From: Candidatus Kapaibacterium sp.
Lineage (GTDB): Bacteria > Bacteroidota > Ignavibacteria > Kapaibacteriales > UBA2268
Assembly (NCBI GenBank): GCA_030835065.1
Contig: JAUQWR010000225.1
Location: forward strand, 1 to 6,145
Direction of reading: 5' to 3'
Length of the DNA stretch: 6,145 nucleotides
The notes under the pieces are model-generated. The model was not told the origin of the DNA. It saw nothing but the letters and a program-made list of their open reading frames with translations, and searched no databases. Each line of letters begins with the position of its first letter. Within the stretch, counting starts at the first letter, position 1. This document shows positions 1 through 6,145 of the stretch, in pieces. The position numbers and the translations under genes are program-made.

Positions 1-1466
1 TGCGAGCTTCCGCCAGTAATCTTGTTCTGAACTGTAGGAGCTGAATAAACTCTTCCGTCCAACACGATTGCAATGCGTTTCTTGATATTTGCACCAGTAA
101 TTCTAGCCCATGCTTCTGCACCGTCCAAATTCATTTCCATTAATACTATTGGAGCGTTATTTGTTTGGTCATAAGTTGCAACAGCATCATTTACTACATC
201 ACCAGTCAATTCAGCTTCTTTTTTCAAAGCATGGAAAGTAAATATTTCTAAATTATTTTTCTTATATCTTTCATCTGGTTTTGCTTCGATTGCAATTTCT
301 AAATCTCCAGGAATCAATGCAGCGATTTCCGGACGAGACAAAATTAATTTAAATTTGTCGATTGAATCTTTCATAATCTGGAACATGTATTCGCCATCAG
401 GAAATACATCGCCAATATATGCAAACTGTTGTGCATTTCTTCCATTTGGTGATGAATACATTGTCATAAACATCGTTGTGAATGGATGATCCATCATGAA
501 TTTTTTAGAAGCAGCTTCTTTACTCAATCCTGCATAAGGATCATTTGGATTCTTTGTAGAATCCTTCTTTGTTGTGTCTTGAGCTACTTTTGTTGTATCA
601 GTTTTAGCAGTTTCTGCTTTCTTTGTTGTGTCCTGCGCTACTTTTGTTGTATCAGCAACTGGCAAAATAGCTTTAAGTTCTTCAGCAAAAATATCTTTGC
701 CACTTTTAATTTTATCACTTAAATATTTATCAATTTTTGCAAATGCTTTAGCAATGTCTGCATTATTACGAACAAGTTTGAATTCCAAACGAGCTGTTGT
801 AGATAGCAACGAACGCATTTCATCTTGATTTTGCACACCTGGCAATTCAAGCATAATACGGCGTGAACCTTGTTTTTGCAAGTTTGGTTCGGATACGCCA
901 TATTGATCGATACGCTGACGAATTACTTCTTGTGCTTGATCAATAGCATTAGCAATGTCATTGTTTAATTTTTCAATAATCTTTTCTTCAGAAATTTCTT
1001 TAGAATTACCAACATCGAAGTAATTCAACAATGATTTACCTTGAGGGCGAGCAATTGCATTAAAATTGCGTTGGAATATACTCATTGCTTCTTCATCAGT
1101 GGTTTTTGCTTCCTGACGTGTCTTAGCAATTACATCTTTAAATGTTTCGTCAATAGTTTCGTTTGTTGCAGTTTCTTCAATTAATTTAACTACATCCACT
1201 TCCATAGTGACGTACATACCACCGCGAAGGTCAAGACCCAATTTGAGTCGGCTTGCTTTTGCGCTTTTTAATGCTTCGCCATATTGTTTCTTAAAGTTTT
1301 CCATTATTTTTAGCGAATCTGCACTATTCTTCGCTAATTTGGCTTTTTCCTTTGCTTCTTTTTCTTTACCCTCGAGCTGCGCTGCTTCGTAGGTTGGGTA
1401 GAGAAGGAATAAAGCCGCTACAATCGGTACTACAATAAGTAGAATCTTCCCTAAATGTTTTTTCAA
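1..1466 (-). CDS. secD: Protein translocase subunit SecD, N-terminal part (runs off the left edge)
   Basis: SecD works with SecF in the inner membrane and uses the proton-motive force to help pull exported proteins through SecYEG. The 488 codons visible read as one open frame. Residues 8-23 form the first membrane helix. Residues 30-70 are rich in Lys, Glu and Ala and probably helical or coiled-coil. LGLDLRGG at 76-83 is the SecD hallmark. AQEVIRQRIDQYGVSEP (178-194) and IMLELPGV (204-211) belong to the periplasmic P1 domain, as does LDGRVYSAPTV (469-479). The C-terminal membrane helices lie beyond the edge, so whether SecF is fused or separate cannot be seen. The start is TTG at 1466-1464: an in-frame TAG lies directly upstream and GGAGGA precedes it at good spacing. 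The first in-frame ATG (codon 55) would remove the membrane helix. Odd point: a Thr/Lys/Asp-rich repeat insert at residues 272-305. The family call is very secure. Confidence 0.96.
   Translation of the reverse strand, partial: MKKHLGKILLIVVPIVAALFLLYPTYEAAQLEGKEKEAKEKAKLAKNSADSLKIMENFKKQYGEALKSAKASRLKLGLDLRGGMYVTMEVDVVKLIEETATNETIDETFKDVIAKTRQEAKTTDEEAMSIFQRNFNAIARPQGKSLLNYFDVGNSKEISEEKIIEKLNNDIANAIDQAQEVIRQRIDQYGVSEPNLQKQGSRRIMLELPGVQNQDEMRSLLSTTARLEFKLVRNNADIAKAFAKIDKYLSDKIKSGKDIFAEELKAILPVADTTKVAQDTTKKAETAKTDTTKVAQDTTKKDSTKNPNDPYAGLSKEAASKKFMMDHPFTTMFMTMYSSPNGRNAQQFAYIGDVFPDGEYMFQIMKDSIDKFKLILSRPEIAALIPGDLEIAIEAKPDERYKKNNLEIFTFHALKKEAELTGDVVNDAVATYDQTNNAPIVLMEMNLDGAEAWARITGANIKKRIAIVLDGRVYSAPTVQNKITGGSS
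564..653 (-). repeat. Two copies of a 12-codon repeat inside secD
   Basis: The peptide DTTKVAQDTTKK occurs twice, at SecD residues 272-283 (bases 653-618) and 290-301 (bases 599-564), with a period of 54 bp (18 codons). The two 36-base copies differ at three positions by my reading, all synonymous (GCG/GCT, CAG/CAA, AAA/AAG). Each copy itself holds two DTTK units. The segment is hydrophilic and probably disordered, placed in the periplasmic P1 region between conserved blocks. Core SecD motifs contain no such insert, so it is a lineage-specific linker rather than part of the fold. Confidence 0.85.
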
Positions 1467-1479
1467 CTAAAAGTCCTCC
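1464..1479 (-). promoter_or_regulatory. Shine-Dalgarno and TTG start of secD
   Basis: On the minus strand GGAGGA (1479-1474) is followed by CTTTTAG and then TTG (1466-1464). The TAG (1469-1467) is in frame and abuts the TTG, so no upstream start is possible. A strong ribosome site with a weaker start codon could tune SecD level; that last point is inference. Confidence 0.8.
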
Positions 1480-1490
1480 AAACTATATAT

Positions 1491-1535
1491 CAAAATTATA
1501 TTTATATTCTAACACATAATAATTACAAATTACAA
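1491..1535 (-). promoter_or_regulatory. Candidate secD promoter elements
   Basis: Two alternatives can be read on the minus strand. One is a sigma70-like pair: TTGTAA (1535-1530), an 18-bp spacer, and TAGAAT (1511-1506). The other is TAATTTTG (1498-1491), which fits the Bacteroidota -7 consensus TAnnTTTG, but I see no TTTG at the expected distance upstream of it. The region is so AT-rich that chance matches are likely. The position just upstream of the secD ribosome site is the main support. Confidence 0.3.
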
Positions 1536-1590
1536 ATTTAATAACTTAATCATAAATTTAACAATTATTTTTAATTCTAAACACAACTAT

Positions 1591-1616
1591 TTTTAAATAT
1601 TTTCGTTTTAAATATT
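1591..1616. repeat. Short direct repeat of a near-palindromic AT motif
   Basis: TTTTAAATATT occurs exactly twice, at 1591-1601 and 1606-1616, separated by TTCG (period 15 bp). The first copy contains the perfect palindrome AAATATTT. In the divergent promoter spacer this could be a protein-binding or bending element. Given the extreme AT content, chance is a serious alternative. Confidence 0.3.
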
Positions 1617-1748
1617 GATTTTTGCCTCAAATCCTTTATTTATAGCCACTTTTATCATTTATCCCATATTCTTGCTTTTTGTTTTGTTTCTTTCGATTTT
1701 CTCTATGTTGTCTTTTTTTTTTATTTTTGAGTTTTAATTTGGGATGTT

Positions 1749-2684
1749 ATGGAATTAGATATTATTATTATTACATATAATTGTGGCGATTTGGCTGCCA
1801 ATTGTATTTCTTCTCTCAAAAATGCAGCTCAAGACTTGCAATTGAATGTCATAATTGTCGATAACAACTCTTCTGATGATACTGTTCCTTTTCTTAAATC
1901 TAAATATCCCAATCTTACTTATATTGTCAATAATGACAATCTTGGTTATGCAAAAGCTGTCAATATTGGTGCTAAAGCCTCAAAATCTGAGTTTTTGATA
2001 ATTTCTAATGCCGATGTAATCTATCATAAAGATTCCATTTCAAAGCTCTACTCCTTCATAAAAAACAATAATGATTGTGCTGTTGCCTCTCCTCAGCAAA
2101 TTTATCCAAATTGCAAATGGCAATACAGCTATGGTGATTTCCCCGGGTTTTCCAGAGCTATTAAGGAACTTTTCCTTATTAGCCAATTGATTCGTCTATA
2201 TAAATCTAAAACATTTAAGCTTGGTAAGTCATCTAAGCCTTATAAAGTGCAGTATGGCGATGGTGCCGTTATGTTTGTCAGAAGATTAGATTTTAATTCT
2301 GTATCTGGTTTCGATGAAGATTATTTCTTCTTTTCCGAAGAAATGGATTTTTGCTATAAACTCCGAAAAATCAATAAATTCGTTTATTTTGTTCCAAACT
2401 CTGTCGTTACTCATGTACGTGGTGGCACTGACACAGTAAATACTAATGCCATAAAAAGAATGAAAATGCTTGCAAATAGCAAAGCACTTTTCTGCAAAAA
2501 AAATCTAACAAATAAAGAATCTCTTTTCTATTTTAGATCACAATTTTACTTAAATTCTTTTTTATTAGCAATTACAAACGTTTTAATGTTTTTTGGCTTG
2601 AAACACTTTTCACTTAGAAAAGAAATATATAATGAAGATAGAAAAATTTGGAAAGAAATAATTAAGGAAAATATTAATGCATAA
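1749..2684 (+). CDS. Glycosyltransferase family 2 (WbbL/rhamnosyltransferase-like)
   Basis: A 311-residue transferase that should move a sugar from a nucleotide donor to a growing surface glycan at the cytoplasmic face of the membrane. Family 2 GT-A marks are clear. The start is LDIIIITYN (3-11). IVDNNSSDDT (36-45) is the nucleotide-binding loop, followed by NLGYAKAVNIG (64-74). SNAD (86-89) takes the place of the DXD metal motif, as in WbbL-like members. GDGAVMFVRR (170-179) and GFDEDYFFFSEEMDFCYKLR (187-206) carry the acidic acceptor-side motif. H222 lies in THVRGG. A hydrophobic stretch at 266-284 may hold the protein to the membrane. Length is normal for the family. The ribosome site is weak: GGGA at 1741-1744, 4 nt before the ATG. 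It is the first gene of a three-gene operon and overlaps the next by 8 nt. Donor and acceptor sugars cannot be deduced. Confidence 0.9.
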   Translation: MELDIIIITYNCGDLAANCISSLKNAAQDLQLNVIIVDNNSSDDTVPFLKSKYPNLTYIVNNDNLGYAKAVNIGAKASKSEFLIISNADVIYHKDSISKLYSFIKNNNDCAVASPQQIYPNCKWQYSYGDFPGFSRAIKELFLISQLIRLYKSKTFKLGKSSKPYKVQYGDGAVMFVRRLDFNSVSGFDEDYFFFSEEMDFCYKLRKINKFVYFVPNSVVTHVRGGTDTVNTNAIKRMKMLANSKALFCKKNLTNKESLFYFRSQFYLNSFLLAITNVLMFFGLKHFSLRKEIYNEDRKIWKEIIKENINA

Positions 2685-3537
2685 ATTGACTATTGCATAT
2701 AGAATATATCCCAAAGTCTCGAAGCGCCCTCCTATTTTTGCCGAGGATAAATATGCGCTTTCTGAATTGTGTTTGTCTTCACTGATTGATTCCTTTGCAG
2801 ATAAAGTTGATTATAGATTCATTGCTTTGCTAGACAAATGCCCTAAAGAATATGAGAATCTTTTCAAAAAATATATTCCTGAAAATCGATTAGAAATAAT
2901 AAATCTGCCAGGAATTGGAAATGCCGGCACATTCATTAAGCAAATCGATCTGCTACTAAGCCAAAATCATTCAGAATTTGTCTATTTTGCCGAAGATGAT
3001 TATTTCTATCTACCTGGTCAATTCGTATCTATGCTTGATTTTATGGCTAAAAACAACGATGTCGACTTTGTAAGCCCATACGATCATCTAGATAACTACA
3101 CTTTAGAGCTGCATAATTACAAATCTGAAATTAGAATTGCTTCTGACAAACATTGGCAGAATATATCTACTACCTGCCTTACTTTCCTTGCAAAAAAAGA
3201 AAGCTTAGTAAAAGCTAAAGGCATATTTAAAACATATGCAAAGCGCAATTATGATGCTTCTATTTGGCTAAGCCTCACTAAAATCAATGCTTTCAATTTT
3301 AAATTATTATTCAAGCACTTAGCTAAAGCAATCTTTCAAAAATCTAAATTTGATTTTGTATTCTGCTTAATTTATATAAAAACCTATCGATTTGGTCTAA
3401 TGAGATTGTTTTTCTCTAAATCCATGAAACTCTGGAGTCCAATACCTTCGATAGCAACTCATATGGAAGATAATTATCTTGCGCCAAATATTGATTGGAT
3501 TTCAAAATTCAAAAAAAATTCAAGTGGAGATTATTAA
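2677..3537 (+). CDS. Probable GT-A type glycosyltransferase, unassigned family (paralog 1)
   Basis: A 286-residue protein with no signal peptide and no clear membrane helix. I do not recognise a named family. A GT-A glycosyltransferase is likely because an alternating strand-helix N-terminal half leads to VYFAEDDYFYL (102-112). There a hydrophobic strand ends in the acidic triad E106-D107-D108, the expected place of a DXD metal site. Later blocks shared with the next gene are FV.PYDHLD (131-139), KHWQN (158-162), TCLTFL (166-171), RN.DA.IW (190-197) and WSPIP...TH.E...PNIDW (253-274). D193 and H262 are candidate catalytic or metal ligands; this is inference. The ATG lies inside the end of the upstream family 2 gene (8-nt overlap) and AAGGA at 2664-2668 precedes it by 8 nt, so translation is probably coupled. 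The neighbours support a role in the same glycan pathway. Substrates are unknown. Confidence 0.75.
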   Translation: MHKLTIAYRIYPKVSKRPPIFAEDKYALSELCLSSLIDSFADKVDYRFIALLDKCPKEYENLFKKYIPENRLEIINLPGIGNAGTFIKQIDLLLSQNHSEFVYFAEDDYFYLPGQFVSMLDFMAKNNDVDFVSPYDHLDNYTLELHNYKSEIRIASDKHWQNISTTCLTFLAKKESLVKAKGIFKTYAKRNYDASIWLSLTKINAFNFKLLFKHLAKAIFQKSKFDFVFCLIYIKTYRFGLMRLFFSKSMKLWSPIPSIATHMEDNYLAPNIDWISKFKKNSSGDY

Positions 3538-3539
3538 TG
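3526..3539 (+). promoter_or_regulatory. Ribosome site and TAATG stop-start junction deciding the start of the third operon gene
   Basis: GGAGA (3526-3530) stands 6 nt before ATG 3537-3539, and this ATG shares its A with the TAA stop of the preceding gene (3535-3537). An in-frame ATG at 3495 would add 14 residues but lies inside the upstream gene and adds nothing conserved with the paralog. I therefore place the start at 3537, with termination-reinitiation coupling. Confidence 0.8.
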
Positions 3540-4409
3540 CATACTAGTAAATCTAATTTGCCTAAACTTACAATAGCATATAGAATTTATCCCAAAGTTT
3601 CTAAAACACCTGCAATTTATCAAGACAATAAGTTTGCTCTTTCTGAATTATGCCTTGCATCCTTGATTAGATCAATTGGAGATAAAATTGATTATAGATT
3701 TATTGCTCTTCTGGATAATTGTCCACAAGAATATGTAAACCTCTTTGAAAAATATATTCCTGAAGACAGGTTAGAAATAATTAAGCTCCAAGGTATTGGG
3801 AATGGTGCTACATTCGTGATGCAAATCGATCTTTTGCTCAAGCAAGATTTTTCTAATTATGTCTATTTTGCCGAAGATGATTACTTCTATTTAAATAATG
3901 AATTTGTATCGATGATTGAATTAATGGAGAATAATCAAAACGTTCATTTCGTTACTCCTTACGACCATCTCGATAGATATACTCTTTCATTGCATAATTT
4001 CAAATCTAATGTTATTATAGAATCGAATAAACATTGGCAGAATGTATCATCCACCTGCTTGACTTTTTTAACTAATAAAAAATCACTTTCTGATTGCCGA
4101 AGCATCTTCGAAACTTATAAAAGAAGAAATCATGATGCTGCAATTTGGATGACTATTACTAAAATTAATTCTTTTAAGTTTGGATTTATTTTGAAATGCC
4201 TATTTAAGTCCCTGACCGATAAGAAAAGCGAAGAAGCCAGATATTCTTATATTTATAAAAAAATCTTTAAATTTGGTCTTAAAAGATTGATTTTTGGCAA
4301 GAAATTCGGACTATGGAGTCCGATACCTGCAATTTCGACTCACCTCGAAAAAAGTTTTCTATCGCCTAATATTGATTGGTATCAAGAGTTTAATAAAGCC
4401 AAAAAATAA
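3537..4409 (+). CDS. Probable GT-A type glycosyltransferase, unassigned family (paralog 2)
   Basis: This is a 290-residue tandem paralog of the preceding gene. After a 9-residue N-terminal extension, the two align without gaps from KLTIAYRIYPKVSK (10-23) to PNIDW. By hand count, about 134 of the first 200 aligned residues are identical. The acidic triad E113-D114-D115 sits in VYFAEDDYFYL. The PYDHLD, KHWQN, TCLTFL, RN.DA.IW and WSPIP...TH.E blocks are all kept, so both copies look functional rather than one decaying. The segment between RN.DA.IW and WSPIP is much less alike (19 of 50) and could set acceptor choice; this is inference. It is the last gene of the operon. No G+C-rich terminator follows it before the ferredoxin gene, only an A-run/T-run around the stop codon, so some read-through is possible. 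The family name is unknown; the glycosyltransferase call rests on the acidic motif and neighbours. Confidence 0.75.
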   Translation: MHTSKSNLPKLTIAYRIYPKVSKTPAIYQDNKFALSELCLASLIRSIGDKIDYRFIALLDNCPQEYVNLFEKYIPEDRLEIIKLQGIGNGATFVMQIDLLLKQDFSNYVYFAEDDYFYLNNEFVSMIELMENNQNVHFVTPYDHLDRYTLSLHNFKSNVIIESNKHWQNVSSTCLTFLTNKKSLSDCRSIFETYKRRNHDAAIWMTITKINSFKFGFILKCLFKSLTDKKSEEARYSYIYKKIFKFGLKRLIFGKKFGLWSPIPAISTHLEKSFLSPNIDWYQEFNKAKK

Positions 4410-4469
4410 TTTTTTTGAATATATACAAAATATCAATAAATTTGTGTGTGGATAATAATTGAGTTAAAT

Positions 4470-4720
<251 letters not shown>

Positions 4721-4748
4721 TACTTATCTTAGATATAAGTTTTTAAAA

Positions 4749-4778
4749 AAAGAGGCAGCCGAAAATGGCTGCCTCTTT
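4749..4778. terminator. Bidirectional intrinsic terminator between convergent genes
   Basis: A perfect 12-bp stem pairs AAAGAGGCAGCC (4749-4760) with its complement (4767-4778) around the 6-nt loop GAAAAT. It lies 28 nt past the ferredoxin stop and 4 nt past the stop of the minus-strand glycosyltransferase. On the minus strand the stem runs straight into a T-rich tract (a run of A on the plus strand at 4745-4750), the stronger direction. On the plus strand it is followed by TTTAATTTTAC and then a run of seven T. Confidence 0.9.
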
Positions 4779-4782
4779 AATT

Positions 4783-6090
4783 TTACTTTTTTTCGAGCAA
4801 TTCAGCTAATTGTTTTGCAGCATTCCGCCTTTCATATTTAGCTACTTCTTCTGCTCTTGGCTCAATCAGCATACGATTATCTTCCCAAGCTTTATAATAC
4901 TTGTAGAAAATATCGGCAATTTTATCTATTTCTGTTTGATGAGCTACCAAGCCTCCATTAGTTTCAATCATTAATTTTGCAATTGCACTATTATTTGGAG
5001 CAATCGCAATCAATGGTTTGCCTGTTCCTATATATTCATATACTTTGCCAGGTACTATTTCTTCGCTCTCTTTAGATTCATCAACAATAAGTAGCAATGC
5101 ATCCGATTGGAACAAATATTCTATACTTTTGTGATGAGCTACATAAGAGATTCTTTCGATTGAATTCGTGAAGCTTGCGGAGTCATACATTTGCTCCACT
5201 TCATTCCCAAATCTTCCAACAAACCTAAGATGTATCTTATTGGGATCTACTTTATTTGAGCTTATCAATTTTTCTATTGCAGCAAACAAACTCGAAGGAT
5301 TTCGCCTTCCATATAGAGAGCCTGTATATGTAATCGTAAACTTATCAGTTCTGATTTTGGGCAATATTGGAAAGTCGTTCGAATCAAATCCATTAGGAAC
5401 ATGATGAAATCTTGATTTTTCTAAATCTGGATATTTTCCAAAAGCATCTTTTATTATTCCTTCCCAAGCACATTCTACAGCATCAGCTTCAGAAAACACA
5501 GATTTTTCGAAATGTTTATCGATAAAAGCAGGCAAAAACCATCTTTTTGGAGATGAAATAAATCCAGTCCAAGGATCCCTAAATCCCGCTACCCAAGGCA
5601 ATCCGGTTTTTTTATGGGCATATCGGGCAATCAAAGAGCAAGTGTAAGGTGGTGAGCTACTATATATAGCTTGAATATTATGTTCTTTAATCAATTCTAA
5701 AGCAGCTTTTTTTGCACTAAAGAGCCAGCCTACTCTTGCATCCGGGATAAAAAAAGTAGCTCTGATTAGTTCTGCAATTTTTTCTCTCATTCCGGGTTTT
5801 TGATCGTCTTTGCGTATAGTATTTACGTCTATAGCAGTACCTGGTTTCTTGCCTGTAAAAAACCTATAAACGTCGTAAGGCTCATAAATATGAGTTCTTT
5901 TGACAATCGTACCTTTAGGTATTTGATCCATCAGAGATTCATCTCTGGCAGGAAATTGACCATTTTCTACAGTCAATACAATTGGATTCCAACCAAACTC
6001 CGGCAAATATTTAACATGTTTTAAAACTCTTTGCACTCCCGGACCGCCGGAAGGAGGGAAATAATAAGCTACAATCAGTAAATTTTTCAT
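4783..6090 (-). CDS. Glycosyltransferase family 4 (GT-B fold)
   Basis: A 435-residue retaining-type transferase, likely cytoplasmic and membrane-associated, adding a sugar from a nucleotide donor to a lipid-linked glycan. The N-terminal domain opens with NLLIVAYYFPPSGGPGVQR (3-21), the glycine-rich acceptor-domain loop. SSSPPY (144-149) and FRDPW (170-174) are typical of this subgroup. VPNGFD (231-236) marks the hinge. The donor domain starts at ITYTGSLYGRRNP (253-265). E344 and E352 in EIVPGKVYEYIGTGKP form the E-X7-E motif, and the GTGKP turn follows. Length is normal. The ATG at 6090 begins directly with the conserved first strand, yet no Shine-Dalgarno is visible (ATAGATTTTGA precedes it), unlike the ferredoxin and secD genes. 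It converges on the ferredoxin gene and ends at the shared terminator. A downstream partner is excluded by that terminator; anything upstream lies off the right edge. The sugar is unknown. Confidence 0.92.
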   Translation of the reverse strand: MKNLLIVAYYFPPSGGPGVQRVLKHVKYLPEFGWNPIVLTVENGQFPARDESLMDQIPKGTIVKRTHIYEPYDVYRFFTGKKPGTAIDVNTIRKDDQKPGMREKIAELIRATFFIPDARVGWLFSAKKAALELIKEHNIQAIYSSSPPYTCSLIARYAHKKTGLPWVAGFRDPWTGFISSPKRWFLPAFIDKHFEKSVFSEADAVECAWEGIIKDAFGKYPDLEKSRFHHVPNGFDSNDFPILPKIRTDKFTITYTGSLYGRRNPSSLFAAIEKLISSNKVDPNKIHLRFVGRFGNEVEQMYDSASFTNSIERISYVAHHKSIEYLFQSDALLLIVDESKESEEIVPGKVYEYIGTGKPLIAIAPNNSAIAKLMIETNGGLVAHQTEIDKIADIFYKYYKAWEDNRMLIEPRAEEVAKYERRNAAKQLAELLEKK

Positions 6091-6145
6091 TCAAAATCTA
6101 TAAAATATTAATCATAATCAAATAAATAAAATGAAGGGCTAAACT

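Larger units (their letters stand above)
1480..1748. other. Gene-free divergent spacer between secD and the glycosyltransferase operon
   Basis: About 270 bp without a convincing gene on either strand. The left half (to about 1620) is nearly all A+T. The right half (about 1620-1748) is strongly pyrimidine-rich on the plus strand and includes an unbroken run of ten T at 1713-1722. It must hold the promoters for both outward-facing units. I see no tRNA, riboswitch fold or G+C-rich terminator. A convincing promoter for the plus-strand operon could not be picked out. Confidence 0.75.

Noticed and set aside
486..828. Plus-strand open frames antisense to secD, one rich in Cys, Phe and Ser
   Set aside because: They mirror the secD repeat insert and coding frame on the other strand; secD is unambiguous, and the odd composition is the antisense reading of Lys/Glu/Thr codons.
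1207..1392. Plus-strand open frame opposite the secD N-terminus
   Set aside because: It is the antisense shadow of the Lys/Ala-rich helix and LGLDLRGG region of secD, with no ribosome site.
3495..3536. Upstream start adding 14 residues to the second paralog
   Set aside because: It lies inside the preceding gene, the extra residues have no match in the paralog, and ATG 3537 has GGAGA at proper spacing with a TAATG junction.
4403..4416. A-run/T-run around the operon stop codon as a terminator
   Set aside because: The inverted repeat is only A and T with almost no loop, so it would not form a stable terminator hairpin.
5168..6024. Plus-strand open frames opposite the family 4 glycosyltransferase
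   Set aside because: Both are antisense to a complete 435-residue gene with clear motifs and lack ribosome sites.

Overview
The window looks like chromosome from a low-G+C (about one third G+C by eye) member of the Bacteroidota/Chlorobi-Ignavibacteria side of the FCB group. The hints are a small 2[4Fe-4S] ferredoxin resembling the green-sulfur-bacterial type, a SecD with a DTTK-rich periplasmic insert, and glycosyltransferases of the kind common in that group. This placement is an inference from protein character; no rRNA or other marker is present.

Layout. On the minus strand, bases 1-1466 hold the N-terminal 488 codons of secD (Sec translocase motor), cut by the left edge. It starts at a TTG that is fixed by an in-frame stop directly upstream and a good Shine-Dalgarno. 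An AT-rich, gene-free divergent spacer of about 270 bp (1480-1748) follows. Next, on the plus strand, is a tight three-gene glycosyltransferase operon (1749-4409): a family 2 (WbbL-like) transferase, then two tandem paralogs of a probable GT-A type transferase that I cannot assign to a named family. The genes overlap by 8 nt and 1 nt, so translation is probably coupled. A short spacer with an 8-bp inverted repeat leads to the ferredoxin gene (4529-4720). A strong hairpin (4749-4778) sits between convergent genes and can terminate both. The right side is a minus-strand family 4 glycosyltransferase (4783-6090).

How they fit together. Four of the six genes are glycosyltransferases, so this is probably an edge of a surface-polysaccharide or LPS/O-antigen-type locus lying between housekeeping genes (secD, ferredoxin). 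No flippase, polymerase, sugar-nucleotide synthesis gene or mobile element is visible, so the glycan cannot be named. I see no CRISPR array, tRNA, rRNA, phage or toxin-antitoxin system. The least explained part is the duplicated GT-A-like pair, whose copies align without gaps over 272 residues and differ most in one C-terminal segment.
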